A stretch of DNA of 64,000 bases, taken from assembly GCF_000372725.1 (NCBI RefSeq), contig NW_005200763.1, positions 160,950 to 224,949 on the forward strand, read 5' to 3'. The position numbers and the translations under genes were made by a program. The notes under the pieces are model-generated. The model did not search any database and was not told where the DNA came from. It was given only the letters and a program-made list of their open reading frames with translations. The stretch comes from Emiliania huxleyi CCMP1516 (taxonomy: Eukaryota; Haptophyta; Isochrysidales; Noelaerhabdaceae). Shown here in pieces: positions 10,094 to 21,049 of the stretch; position 1 is the stretch's first letter, and the number at the start of each line of letters is the position of its first letter.

Positions 10094-11670
10094 TGGTACC
10101 TTACGGTGAGGTGCACTCCACCCCCGAGGTCATGGCGGACATCTCCGCCACGCCCAGCGAAAAAATGACCAATCCCATCACCGACTCCTCCGGTGATCCC
10201 GTCACTCTCGACGACAACCTCGGCCTGCGCCCTCGCGCCCGCGCCGTCTCCGGCCTGCGCCCCTGCGCCCGCGCCATCTTCGGCTCAGCGCCGCCCATCA
10301 TCCAGCTCGCCCTCTCCATCGCCACCTCCATCTTTGTCGTCACCGTCGACTTTGTCCACTACTTTCTCACTGCCGCCCGCCGGCTCGTTGTGTGCGCTCG
10401 CGAGCGGTTCACCGCCGCTTGCGCTCTCTCTGCGGCCTGCGTGGCTCGCGCCAAGACTCGCGTCGCTTTCGGCTCCGGAGTCTTCTGCGTTTTTACCATC
10501 CTGCTCACCGTCATCCTCGCCGTCGCTGTTTCTGGACCAACACCAGTGCCAGTCCCCGCAGAGCCGCTTCCAGACACGATCTCCATCAACGGCGCCTGCC
10601 ATTTTGCGCTCACCAGCTCCTCTGCATCAGCACAGCCTCCAGGAAGGCCGCCAGGCGCTCCCGGAAGGCAGCCCGGATGGTTTACAACCGTCCTCACAGG
10701 TCCGTCCATCAACAACATCATCGCCGGCGCCGAGACCCGGCGCAGCTCAACTTCAACTTCAAATCACCCGCCCTGCCCCAGTCCCAAGCGAGGGTGCCGA
10801 CGATGCGGGCCATCTCGTGTTGGGGGGGTTGCTTCGGTCGAGTCTACCGGTCGCCGCCCAGCTCCGTTGCCGTCAGCTGCCCCTTGCCTCCTTCACTACT
10901 GCCATCGGCTGCAGGCCGACGCCGACGCCTCCTGTCAGACCTCTCCTCCGGGGCGACGACCGTGGGGGGGCCCGGGGGAAGGGGGCGCAGCCCCCGACCT
11001 GGCTGCCGAGGCGCCAGCCGAGGCTGCCATACAAGAGGACGAGGCGACAGCCGAGGCCACTACCCGGAGAGCCGAGGCGACAGCCGAGGCCGCCGCCCAC
11101 AAGGCCAAGGAACCAGCCGAGGCCTCTGCCCAAAACCGAGGCCGAGGCGCCAGTCACAGCCGCCCCAGCCAAGGCGCCAGCCGCCGCCGCCACACGCAAG
11201 CTCTGGTGGAACCTTTTCAGAATTTGCTACATCAGCGCCGTCACCGTCAGCTGTACCGTCGAGGACCCGAGTCTCGCCTTCGTCTTCGAGCGTGTTACCT
11301 CGCCTCGCACGGCCGGTGCTCTTCTGACCAGCGCGCGAGACGCCTGCGCCGCCCTCGACTCCGAGCGGACGTGCTCTGCCGCCTCCGCCGTAGCCGAGCG
11401 ATCGGCCAGCGCCTCTGCCGCCAGAGCTGTCGCCGTCGGCTGTACCGTCGAGCAAGGCGTCGCCACCGACAAGTGCGCTGCCTCGCCTCGCACGGCCGGC
11501 GCTCTTCTGGCCAGCGCGCGAGATGCCTGCGCCGCCCTCGACTACGACTGGGCGCGCCCTGCCGCCGCCTCCACCGTAGCCGAGCTCTCCGCCAGCGCCT
11601 CCGCCACCAGCGCCGTCGCCGCCGCCGTCACCGTCGAGTACTCGAGTCTCGCTTCCGTCATCGAGAGTGA
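10051..11670 (+). CDS. low-complexity ORF with two hydrophobic segments, inside the repeat-bounded segment
   Basis: The ATG at 10051 lies in the left direct repeat. The first 180 residues contain a GLRPRARAVSG unit, two hydrophobic segments (around SIATSIFVVTVDF and FCVFTILLTVILAVAVSG) and Ser/Thr/Pro-rich stretches; the rest is compositionally biased. It shows no similarity I can name. It may be a gene carried by the element or only a by-product of GC-rich sequence. Confidence 0.3.
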   Translation: MSQPPSGSEPLRSNVVPYGEVHSTPEVMADISATPSEKMTNPITDSSGDPVTLDDNLGLRPRARAVSGLRPCARAIFGSAPPIIQLALSIATSIFVVTVDFVHYFLTAARRLVVCARERFTAACALSAACVARAKTRVAFGSGVFCVFTILLTVILAVAVSGPTPVPVPAEPLPDTISINGACHFALTSSSASAQPPGRPPGAPGRQPGWFTTVLTGPSINNIIAGAETRRSSTSTSNHPPCPSPKRGCRRCGPSRVGGVASVESTGRRPAPLPSAAPCLLHYCHRLQADADASCQTSPPGRRPWGGPGEGGAAPDLAAEAPAEAAIQEDEATAEATTRRAEATAEAAAHKAKEPAEASAQNRGRGASHSRPSQGASRRRHTQALVEPFQNLLHQRRHRQLYRRGPESRLRLRACYLASHGRCSSDQRARRLRRPRLRADVLCRLRRSRAIGQRLCRQSCRRRLYRRARRRHRQVRCLASHGRRSSGQRARCLRRPRLRLGAPCRRLHRSRALRQRLRHQRRRRRRHRRVLESRFRHRE

Positions 11671-11725
11671 CAACTCACATCGCACAGCCAGTGCCTCACG
11701 CTTCAGCTTTCATAGCTTTACCTCC

Positions 11726-12294
11726 GGCTCCGCGCCGCGCCTCGCCTCCGTCAAGGGCGACCTCGGCCTGCGCCCTCGCGCCCGCGCCGTCTCCGGCCTG
11801 CGCCCCTGCGCCCGCGCCTTCTCCGGCTCCGCGCCGCGCCTCGCCTCCGTCAAGGGCGACCTCGGCCTGCGCCCTCGCGCCCGCGCCTTCTCCGGCTCCG
11901 CGCCGCGCCTCGCCTCCGTCAAGGGCGACCTCGGCCTGCGCCCTCGCGCCCGCGCCGTCTCCGGCCTGCGCCCCTGCGCCCGCGCCTTCTCCGGCTCCGC
12001 GCCGCGCCTCGCCTCCGTCAAGGGCGACCTCGGCCTGCGCCCTCGCGCCCGCGCCTTCTCCGGCTCCGCGCCGCGCCTCGCCTCCGTCAAGGGCGACCTC
12101 GGCCTGCGCCCTCGCGCCCGCGCCGTCTCCGGCCTGCGCCCCTGCGCCCGCGCCTTCTCCGGCTCCGCGCCGCGCCTCGCCTCCGTCAAGGGCGACCTCG
12201 GCCTGCGCCCTCGCGCCCGCGCCGTCTCCGGCCTGCGCCCTCGCGCCCGCGCCTTCTCCGGCTCCGCGCCGCGCCTCGCCTCCGTCAAGGGCGA
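11726..12294 (+). repeat. alternating 99/69-bp tandem array, seven units
   Basis: The phrase GGCTCCGCGCCGCGCCTCG starts at 11726, 11825, 11894, 11993, 12062, 12161 and 12260, giving spacings 99, 69, 99, 69, 99, 99. Long units contain one extra 30-bp GTCTCCGGCCTGCG block. A related single unit occurs at about 10215-10285, probably the seed. Confidence 0.92.
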
Positions 12295-12402
12295 CTCTCG
12301 AATGTCAACTACCCCCTCCTCGTGCCGCCTTCGGCCTTGCCCGCACAGGCGTCGCGATCTACGGCACATCCCCGACGCCTTCAGCATCGGTCCTGGGGGG
12401 GG

Positions 12403-12655
12403 CGTCTGAATTCGGACGCCTGTGCTACCCTTCACACACGCTACACACGGTGTACTAGCACGGCGCATCCTGCGCCGTGCCCCATGAATGTCGATACTCC
12501 AGCATCACACCCTCTGTGCCACAATCGTGTCACGTGGACGTCCCTTAGTCGGCGCGTCTTGTCTGTCGCGATGTCCTAGATGTCGTGCCTTTCTGGTCCT
12601 TTACAGTCCTACATGAGCCAGCCACCCTCCGGCTCTGAGCCTCTGCGCTCAAACG
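12403..12655 (+). repeat. right 253-bp direct repeat
   Basis: Copy of 9841-10093 shifted by 2562 bp, with one difference. It ends 75 bp before the start codon of the next gene, so its sequence may contribute to that gene's upstream region. Confidence 0.9.
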
Positions 12656-12730
12656 AGCGGCATTCCCTGCCTGTCTGTCTGCGCCCACCCCTCTCTCTCC
12701 CCAATTGCGTTTAGGGGAAGCTTCGCACAA

Positions 12731-15450
12731 ATGGTGGGGGTCGGCTTACTGCTCGGGCTCGTCGGGCTCCTCCCCGCTGGCCCGGCCCACTCCTGCGGCC
12801 CGCTGGCGCTGCCGCGGCCCCCACGCGGCGGCCTGCTCCAGATGCAGACCGCGGAGGACGCCGCCAAGCAGGCGTGGCTCGCGCGCCAGTCCGCGCCGGC
12901 CTTTGGGCCGAGCGGAGGCACTCCGACCATGGCTCCGCGGCCTCCGGGAGGTATGTCGCCTCCGGGGTTGCCTCCGCCGTTTGGTCTTCCACCGCCCATG
13001 CCGCGGCCGGGCCTGCCGCCGCCGATGGGCGGGATGCCGCCGCCGATGGGCGGGATGCCGCCGCCGATGGGCATGGCGCCGCCGGGGATGCCTCCTCCGT
13101 TTGGGATGGCACCACCAATGGCGCGGCCAGGTATGGCGCCGCCGATGAACGGGCTGCCGCCGCCGATGGCGCGGCCGGGGATGCCGCCTCCGATGGGGGG
13201 TGGCGTCATGCCCGGTGGCCGACCGGGCATGCCTGCCCCGCCCGGAGGCGGTCTTGGAGGCGGGCCGGGAGGTGGGCTGCCTCCGAGGCCAGGGATGGGT
13301 GGAGGTCCTCCGGGCAGCGGCCCGCCCGGTGGCTTCCAGCCCTCCCGGCCGGGTATGGCCCCTCCGCCTCCGATGGGCGGCATGGGCTTCGGGAACAGCA
13401 ACCCCTCCTCCCGACCTGGAGGGCCGATGGGAGGTGAGCGGCCACTTCAAGACACCCCCAAGACACCCGGCCAAGACACCCCTGCTGAGAGAAGACACCG
13501 CCGCACACGTCCGTGACACGCCTCCCACGCCGCCGATTCTGTCTGCAGGTGCAGGCATGCCCCCGCGACCCGGAGGAGGCGTGGGAGGAGGCGTGGGAGG
13601 AGGCGTGGGAGGAGGCATGGGAGGAGGTCCGCCGGGCGCTGGGGGCTTCCAGTCCTCTCGACCTGGCATGCCCCCTCTCGGCGGCGGCCCCCCGCCTCGC
13701 GGCGGGATGGGAGGAGGCCCCCCCGGGATGGGTGGCGGCGGCCCGCCACCGCGCGCAGGTGGGCCGCCTGGCATTGGCGGAGGGATGGGCGGAGGGATGG
13801 GCGGAGGGATGGGCGGAGGTCCTCCCGGGAGGGGGGGGCCGCCCGGCGGCCTCGGAGCACCTGGCCGCGGAGGCGAGCCGTCCGCCTCGCCTCGGCTGCG
13901 CACACGCACCCCTCCCCCCGACCCGCGCCGCTCACTCGCCTCGCGTCTCCCGCCGCGCAGGCGCGCCGGCCGTTGGCGGCGCTGCGCCGGGCGGGTTTGG
14001 CGGCGCTGCGCCGGGCGGGTTTGGCGGCGTTTCGCGCGGAGGCGGGGCGCCGCCGCCGCGAGGCGGAGGCGCTCCCGGCTTTGGGGGAGGGCCGCCCGGC
14101 CGCGGAGGCGGGCCGCCGCTCCGCGCAGGGGGAAGGGTCACGTCCGCGACGCGTCTCACGTCGTCTGTCGCGTCGCGAGTAGGGCCGCCGCCTCGAGGGG
14201 GAGGGCCGCCGGGGAGGGGAGGGCCTGGCGGCGCCGCTCCGCCATCGCGCGGGGGAGGAGGCTTCGGCCAGCCGGCGGGAGGTTTCGGGCAGCAGCAGCA
14301 GTCGCGCGGAGGCGTGTTGCGACACCCAGAGCTTTGCGGGCGCTCCCTTCCCTGAGCCTTGTCGAGCCTCTTCCTGCAGGCTTTGGCTCCTCGCCCGGCT
14401 TCGGCGGCCAGCGGGGCGGGCAGGGCGGGTTCGGGTCTTCGGGACGGGGAGGAGGCGCGGCACCCCCGCGCGAGAGGCTCACACTCGGAGAGACGCGCCT
14501 CGCCGCCCCTCGCCCCTCCACCTCCCCGCCCTCAGCTCCCTGCCCCCAGCTCCGTGCCCCTCCCTGCCCGTGCCCGCAGGCATGTCGTCGGGCCGGCGAG
14601 GGGACGACTGGCAGCCCTCGCGCGGAGGGGTGCAGCCGGGCCGCGGAAGCCAGTCGCAGTTCGGAGGAGGAGGAGGAGGCGGGTGGGCGGCGGGCCGGCA
14701 GTCTGCTTCGGGCGACGGCATCTCCGGCCGGCTGCAGAACGGGCGGCCGCTCGGCGTCGGGGTTGGCCAGACAGTCGGCAGGCCGGGGCTGGTCGGGCGG
14801 CCGGCGCAGCGGCGGTCGGTGGCTAACTACGGCCAGACGACGTACCGCGAGGCACCTTCGCACCTCCCGACCGCGGCGTGAGGCCGATGTCGCCTCACCG
14901 CCGCCCGGCTGCGAGCAGGCGCCCGAGCAGCTCGACTACGTCGAGCTCGAGGACCCGCAGGGCAGGGCGGCGTGGCAGGAGGAGGCGCGGCCCCGCGCCT
15001 CGGCTCGATCGCAGCTCCACCTCGGCTTCGCCGGCCCTCCACCCCGGCCCTCCACCCCGGCCCTCGTCTGGCCAGGTGCGGCGGCGCAACTCGCGCGACG
15101 CCTTCTCGCGCGCGCGGCTCGAGCTGCCGCCGCAGCGGACCACCGCCGAGTACGAAGACTACTGGCTGCAGGGCGGCCGGCAGTACCGGCGCGACGCGCT
15201 GGCGAGCTTGCGCCGGCAGAGCAACGACCGCGGCTCCAACATCCGGTGGGAGGCGGAGCAGCAGGCGGAGCAGCGCGAGTGGCAGGCCGAGGTGCAGCGG
15301 CGCAACTCGCGCGACGCATTCTCGCGCGCGAGCCTCGACATGCAGCAGCCCGCCTACAACGAAGTTGAGGCGGCGACGCCGTGGCTGGCCGAGGGCGGCC
15401 GCCGCCACCAGCAGGACGGCGCGGGCCACGACGAGGTGTGGGTGCACTGA
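12731..15450 (+). CDS. secreted Gly/Pro/Met-rich repeat protein with RGG-type segments
   Basis: The ATG at 12731 starts a clear signal peptide (MVGVGLLLGLVGLLPAGPAHS). The body is built from PPPMGGM, MARPGM and GGPPG repeats, continues across introns at 13434-13548 (GT-AG), 13873-13960 (GC-AG), one near 14130-14180, one after 14315 and one before 14581, and turns into GGFGG and SRGGG segments. A 43-bp GC-AG intron at 14876-14918 leads to APEQLDYVELED. A last exon after about 15075 holds two copies of the charged motif RRNSRDAFSRA and ends at 15450. Such low-complexity, signal-bearing proteins are plausible scale, wall or extracellular matrix proteins, but the RGG-like part also resembles RNA-binding proteins. 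Function is not assignable from sequence. Confidence 0.6.
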
Positions 15451-16275
15451 CCGGTTCCAGTGTCCGGTACATGGGGCCTGGCTTGCGACTGAGGACGGAC
15501 GGAGGACAGGCCTGCACTGTGTGACATGATTGCATGCACTCTTGCTGGGCGGGGGGGGTTTACAGGGCTTGTGCGCGCGGTTGTGGCCTCTCGGAGGGGA
15601 GCGCGGTCTCTGTAGCAGAGCCCGCCGTCGCTCTCCTCTAGTTGATTGATTGTATCTTGATGTGTGTTGTTACCAGTCTTTTATTGAGCGGCCTGGGTCA
15701 AGCCGTAAAACTGACCCTAGGAGTAGCACTTCTCTCTCTCGCGTCGCCCCCCCCGGTGTGCGCCTTGATCTCCTCGAGTTCCGGGCGCACACTGGGGGGG
15801 GCGATTTTGCGTTTGGACTCTTAGCACGTAGGCGATGCCAGCCGAGCGTGCGTCGCAGTCGCCAAGTCGCGCACAAGCGCGAGTGCGAGGCGGTGGCTGC
15901 GATGCTCTCTGCTAGCTCTCTGTCTGAGAGAGACTCTCATCTCGCACGCCGCCCCGCCCGCGGTCCCAGCTTGCGTGTCTCGCCAGACCGGCGTGCAGCG
16001 AGGCGCGGGAGAGTTGGGGAATGGGGAGATCCCTGGAGCGACCCGCTTGTGCCGTTGCGCGCGCGCACTCCGCACACACGTGTCGGTGAGGGGTGGTTGT
16101 AGTTGTATTTTGTATAGGCAGTAGAGATCAAACGCGCGTCGCGCGCGCTCTGGGCTCTGCTCTCTTTGTTCATTGAGGACCTCTGGCGACCCGTGATGCG
16201 AGAAAGAGGAAACGGGATAGGGCGGGTGCGACTGCGAACACAAGACTTCCCCAAGAGAGTACACACATCACACAG
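15451..16275. other. intergenic sequence between convergent genes
   Basis: It lies between the 3' ends of the Gly/Pro-rich protein and the mitochondrial carrier. It contains short G-runs and CT-rich tracts but no ORF or repeat that I would defend. Confidence 0.5.
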
Positions 16276-18071
16276 TCACGGCTCACGCACACGGTACAAA
16301 GATACCACACGCGACAACACACACACAGCATCATCTGCTCTCGGTCCTGGTGCGCGTGAGGACCCCCTCGCTCTCCGACCGCTGGTGGCGAGAGACGCTC
16401 CGTGGCGGCGCGCCGGCTTCCTCGCCGTGCCTGCGTGCGGCGTCGCCACCCTGCAAGTAGGCCGTGAGCGCCTGAGTTCACGGCCAAAGGCTGTGAAGAG
16501 ACGCGGTCCGGATGCGCCGCCGCGGCGCCCTCGGTGCGCCTTTGCGGCGGTCTCGTACGCAGTGAAGGTGATGATGCACTGCGGGATGGTGCGCACAATG
16601 TTGAGGCGGTAGCCGTGCCACAGCCCTGCGACGCCGTCGGACTGGACCTAGGGAGGGTCCGAGAAGGCTCGCGGGAGGCCCCTCGCTGCCCCGGCGCGGC
16701 CACGCCGCCGGCGCCGTCTGGCGGATCGCGTCCAGCGTGCCGGCGTAGAGCTTGCCGCCCTTGTCGAACTGCAGGCGCGCGCGCACAACCTCGTGCGGGT
16801 ACGTGAGCGTGGAGGCGACCTGTTCACACCGGGAAGAGACCGCCCTCCGCGCAAGCCTCGGGCGGGCGGGCAGGCGGAGGGGGGCGGCACCAGCTTCGAC
16901 AGCGCGCTCGCGACAATCACCTCGCCGAGGGCGGGCGTGGCGGGGGCGTGGCTGCTGCTCGAGCCGCGGCCGCGCTCGACAGAGCCGTACACGCCCGGGC
17001 CCGACGCGTCCTGCTTCCCCCTTCGGTCCGCCCGCCAGCTCGCGCCTGCGGGGCATGTGCCCCGGGAGGTGGTGTGGACGTGTCACGGATGTGCCCTCCG
17101 GCCCTCCCGCCCGCGCCCATGAGCTTGAAGCGCTCGTAGAGCGGGAACTGGATCATGATGTGCGAGAGGCCGAGCAGCGAGGCGCGCAGTCCCGCGAAGA
17201 AGGCGAGGCCGCCCTCCTCGGCGTAGATGGTCCGGATCGCGTGCGTCATCGAGTGGTACTGCGGCGAGGCGGACGAGAGGTGCTGCGTGGTCAGCCGAGT
17301 CCGCACCACCCAAAACGGGTTGGTGATGACGTCCGTCACGAGCCCGGCGAGGCCCGCGGCAGTGAGGTGGACGCCGGGCGACTCGCCGCTCGCGCCGCTG
17401 CCGCGCGCGATCGCGGACTTGGCGTGCTCGTAGCACGGGAAGTAGCACGCCTGCTCGCAGCTACGGCCGTCAACAGTTGACGCTGACTGGCGACAGCGGG
17501 CTGCTCGAAGGCAGCGCGCCCAAAAGATGCCGACGGAGCAGAGGGAGGGCGTGAGCCCGTGGTACCAGCCGCGTATGCCCTCCTCGCGGTAGATCAGCCG
17601 CAGCGCAGAGAGCACGCCTACCACGCGCCGCCGTTTGTCAGCCTAGCCGGGACTCGCGTACCCGCGGCCGCAGAGAGCAGGGGGCCGTCGTAGCGGTGTG
17701 AGCTCTTCCCGGTAGCGACGCTCTCGACCTGCGCGCGTGTCTTGGCCACGTCGAGCGGCGAGCACAGCGTCGTCGAGAAGACGCCCGAGATGGACCCCGC
17801 GATGGCCTGAGCGGCGGGAGTGGCAGGCGTGTGATGCAGGCCGCGTAGGGTTGCAGCGGCGAGACCCTCGCTGCCACGCCAAAAGCTGCAGCAATGGCTT
17901 GGGATGCGGACGTGGGGAGGGGACACGTGGCAGGAGCGGTGACGCCGGTGCCTTGACGGCCCAGTCGACGGCTGTCGGTCCCTCCGGCGCGGGAGGCGAG
18001 TGGACCTCGTGCTCCTCCTCCCATGGGCGGCCCGAGTCGGAGGTGCCGGACTGCGACCCCGAGTCAGCCAT
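16276..18071 (-). CDS. mitochondrial carrier, SLC25A32/NDT (folate/FAD/NAD) type
   Basis: From the ATG at 18071 the pieces give the three-repeat carrier fold. Repeat 1 has IAGSISGVFSTTLCSPLDVAKTR (Px[DE]xx[KR] signature PLDVAK) and YREEGIRGWYHGLTPSL. Repeat 2 has VTDVITNPFWVVRTRL and EEGGLAFFAGLRASLLGLSH, then IMIQFPLYERFK. Repeat 3 has ASTLTYPHEVVRARLQ and GLWHGYRLNIVRTIPQ, then ITFTAYE. The TNPxWVVRTRL and IQFPLYE combination is characteristic of the folate/FAD/NAD+ subgroup. Introns at 17451-17519 and 16820-16890 are introners, and another lies near the 3' end at 16472-16516, so the last exon and stop are uncertain. Expected to sit in the inner membrane of mitochondria or, for some NDT proteins, another organelle envelope. 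Confidence 0.8.
16472..16516 (-). repeat. introner core
   Basis: Sense strand CGCGTCTCTTCACAGCC, then GTGAACTCAG, near the 3' end of the carrier gene. Confidence 0.6.
16820..16890 (-). repeat. introner intron, 71 bp
   Basis: GT at 16890, AG at 16820; contains GGTCTCTTCCCGG and ends GTGTGAACAG. Splicing joins ALSKL to VASTLTYPHE, restoring the third carrier repeat. Confidence 0.8.
17451..17519 (-). repeat. introner-like intron, 69 bp, GC-AG
   Basis: Donor GCGCGCT and first exon bases after the acceptor GCGTGCT are near-duplicates. Splicing joins SVGIFW to ACYFPCYE. The element motif is degenerate but ends GCGAGCAG. Confidence 0.7.
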
Positions 18072-18473
18072 CGCGCGTGCGGAGCCAGGTTCGAGTGCCG
18101 GCAGGCCGAAGGAGAAGAGAAAGAATTCGGGGGCGGGTGAACAGCAGCGGAGGAGCGCCATCCCTCCCTTGGGTCGTCTGTTTTCTTTCTTTTTTCAGAG
18201 GAGCGCAAAATTGTTAATGGTTCGATCCTCCCCAGAGTCGAACTGGCAGCCACTCGCACCAAGGAGGCGAGGTGTGGCTACGTGACCCAGAAAAGGCCAG
18301 AGTCAGGAGCAACCCTCGAGGTGGGTCGCTCAATACTCAACAAAAATAACGAGTAATAAAAAATCTTCAGCCAGCTGAAGTACCTTGCACGCCTGCGTGG
18401 ATCGCGTCACACCAATCCTCGCTACCCAACGCGGCCAATCCACCTCGAGAACCTCGAGAAGTACCTTGGCCTA

Positions 18474-20776
18474 ATGCCTCTTGGCGAGTCTGCTGAGCTC
18501 TACCTCGCCTCGTTCGGCACCGCCACGGCCTGCCTCTGCCTCACCACGCCGGCAATCTGCTGCCTGGTGAGGCGGACCAACCGCTCCCGGCAGCGGGCTG
18601 CCGCAGCCACGGAAGGGCACAGAGCCCAGCGCTCGGTCGCCTCTTCGCGATCGGTCGCTGAGCCGGAGGACTCGCAGAGCGCCGCGTGCCGCGAGGCGGC
18701 GGAGGCGGCTCTGGTGCGGGCGCAACAGGCCAAGAATCGCGTTCGGCGCAGCTTCAACAGCCTCGTGCGCGCCCTCTTTCTCTGCTGCGTGCTGGGCGGG
18801 TTCGGGATCGCGATGGCGGGCTTCACGGCCCAGGACACGTCGCCGGGCCGCACGACCGCGCGCGAGTTCCTCACCCGCTTCACCCTCCCCTTTGCGGTGA
18901 TGGTGGTGGTTGCGCCGTCGTGCGCACTGCTCGCCGGTCTCAGCCCAAGCGCCTCTCCAGCCGCGGTTGATTGGGCCTGAATCTGTCGGAAGCTCCCTAG
19001 GCCTCGACCCGGCGCTGCCTCGGCGGATGAGGAGCCAGCTCCACCGCATCGTAGTCGTGATGATGCCGCTCTGCGGGTCGGTCAGCCTTGGACTTGCGCT
19101 CTTCTTCGCCCTCTCGCCGCGGCTCGCCACATCGAGGCCGCTCGCCTTCACCTTTGGCGTGCTGTCGGCCTCGATGTGGGCGCTGCTCGCCCTCTCTCTG
19201 CCGCTGCTGCTCGCGAGCCGCACGCGTGCGCTGCCCCGCGTCTCGGTCCTGTTGCAGCGGCAGATGCGCATCGTCGGCGAGTCGTGCGGAGGCGGCAAGC
19301 CGTCCGCCAGCGACTGGGGAGCCATCCCGTGCACCGAGTGGCTCGAGGGGTGGCCTCGCGCCGCGTATCTGCTGGAGGGGGAGGGCTACTTCGCCGTCGC
19401 GCCACGCGAGGCGGCAGAGACCTTCTACACCTCCGTCTCGCTCGTCTTTGTGATGACTGGCGTCGCCTTCCTCGCCGCCTTCGCCGTCGCCTCGCAGCGC
19501 GGCGCGCCCGGCTGGTCGACCGTTGGACTCCACCTCCCGCTCGCCGCCACCTACGGCCTCGTCTCGCCGGCGCTGCTCTGCCGGCCGACGCGGCGCGCCT
19601 TTGCCGCCTGTGTCAGCCGGCTCTTCTCGGGCGGCGAGGAGCGCGAGGCGGCCGTCATCGCGGCGCTCCTCGGAGGGCTCGACGCGGCGCACGCCCTGGG
19701 GCTGGCGCGCAAGACATTCCGTGGCCTGCCGATCAGCGCCATCGGGCCGAGCGATCTCGGCTCCTCCGAGGACAGCGGGCTGCACGCGCGCACCGTCAAG
19801 CTGCCGCTCGGCAGCTGCGACGCCTTTGTTTCCCACTCCTGGCACGACGACGGAGGGGAGAAGTGAAAACAGCGCGCGGAGGCGGGCTGCCACCCCTCCC
19901 TCCTCGTCCACGCCTCTGGACTGTGTGCAGGTACGCCGCGCTGCAGAGGTGGGCGACCGGGTTCGAGGCGGAACACGGGCGCGAGCCGCTCGTCTTCATC
20001 GACAAGGCGCGAGCAGCAAGCCGCCCACTCACGCTTCCTTGAGGGTGAAGTATGCTGATCGTCTCCGCTCCCTCGACCAGGCATGCATAGAGCAGACCAA
20101 CCCGGCCGCCTCGCTGCCGTGCCTGCCCATCTACCTGGCGGGCTGCAAGCGGCTAGTCGTGCTGGCGGGCCCAACCTTCACCGAGCGGCTGTGGACAGCG
20201 GTGGAGCTCTTCACTTTTACGGTGATGGGTGGCACACTCGACCGGATCGACGTGCTCCCCCTCGACCGGCGGCGCGGGCTCGCAGGCGTGCTCGACAAGT
20301 TCGATGCCTTTGACGTGACGCACGCAAAGTGCGCACGCACCGAGGACCGGCAGAGGCTGCTCGCGGTGATCGAGGCGGCGTTCGGCAACCATGGGCCCTT
20401 CAACCTCCTCGTGCGCACCATCCTGCGCCGCCGCCACTCGCGGAGGCACGGGTCGACGCGGGGTGGCGGCCGCCCCGCGCTCTCCTCGCGCCTGTCCGCC
20501 GCCGGGCTCGGCCTTCTGTGGGGAGGGGGAGGGTCGCCGGCGGTGACGGCGCGCGAGTCGACGGTGTCTTCGATCCGGCCGTCGGACGCCAAGGAGGGAC
20601 GGGGCGACGGCGCGGGCGAGGAGTCGAAGAGGGACGAGCCAGACAAGGAGGAGGATCGCGGCGGAGGAGGCTTGGGCGGCGAACAGAGCGGCGCCGCCGC
20701 GCGTGGCGCCACAACGACAAGCGGAGCCGGAGGAGCGGATGTTGTCGTCGTGAGGATGTCGGCGTGTGTCGTCTGA
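18474..20776 (+). CDS. multi-pass membrane protein with C-terminal Toll/interleukin-receptor-like domain
   Basis: Four exons (18474-18936, 19001-19862, 19931-20006, 20081-20776) total 2097 nt and stay in frame, giving 698 residues; the third intron is GC-AG. Hydrophobic segments occur near residues 15-32, 95-115, 133-150, 177-200, 205-230 and further on (SLVFVMTGVAFLAAFAVAS, LHLPLAATYGLVSPALL). The domain starts with CDAFVSHSWHDDG, continues KYAALQRWATGFE, PLVFIDKACIEQ, LPIYLAGCKRLVVLAG, and RLWTAVELFTF, whose Glu aligns with the catalytic Glu of NAD-cleaving domains of this fold. The tail after about residue 600 is charged and disordered. Known: such domains signal by oligomerising or by hydrolysing NAD+. 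Inferred: a membrane sensor with a cytosolic effector domain. Ligand and role are unknown. Confidence 0.78.
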
Positions 20777-21049
20777 TGATTACGCAGTACGGCTCAGGGC
20801 GTGTGCTGTGTGACATACGAGATACGTGCGTGCACCTGGGTCGTACGTGCGCACAATCTCGATTATCGGACGACTTTGGCATGTGACTTGTGAGAGCGAG
20901 ATGAGTAGTATGGCATGTGTAATAACAATACTGAGTTACGTCCATGCACCATGGTTACGTCACCGAGACTCGTGTACACAAAAGAAATTTCCCGCCTGGT
21001 AACTCCAACATTTTTTTTCTCCTTCTCGCCTCTCGCAACTCTCGTGAAC
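20777..21049. other. short intergenic spacer between convergent genes
   Basis: No gene seen. It contains the 3' ends of the flanking genes and a small T-rich run near 21010. Confidence 0.5.

Larger units (their letters stand above)
9841..12655. mobile_element. segment bounded by 253-bp direct repeats; possible short LTR-like (TRIM-like) element or segmental duplication
   Basis: Bases 9841-10093 and 12403-12655 are direct repeats of equal length that differ at one position, which implies a recent origin. Between them lie low-complexity, Ala/Pro/Arg-rich ORFs and a tandem array, with no recognisable reverse transcriptase, integrase or capsid region. The base after the left repeat begins TGG, which could be a primer-binding start, but the repeats do not begin TG or end CA and I see no clear target duplication. 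Family and wholeness are therefore open; a non-autonomous element and a recombination-made duplication are both possible. Confidence 0.45.

Noticed and set aside
9841-12655. Confident call of an LTR retrotransposon
   Set aside because: Direct repeats are present, but ends are not TG..CA, no target duplication is clear, and no retroelement protein domain is recognisable. Kept only as a candidate.
12746-13909. 387-codon minus-strand ORF rich in Pro/Arg
   Set aside because: It is the antisense of the Gly/Pro-rich repeats of the plus-strand gene, which has a signal peptide and consistent splice sites.
18220-18275. Possible tRNA (GGTTCGATCC and TTCGACT loops)
   Set aside because: A T-arm-like hairpin exists on the minus strand but no D-arm, anticodon arm or pairing acceptor stem can be built.
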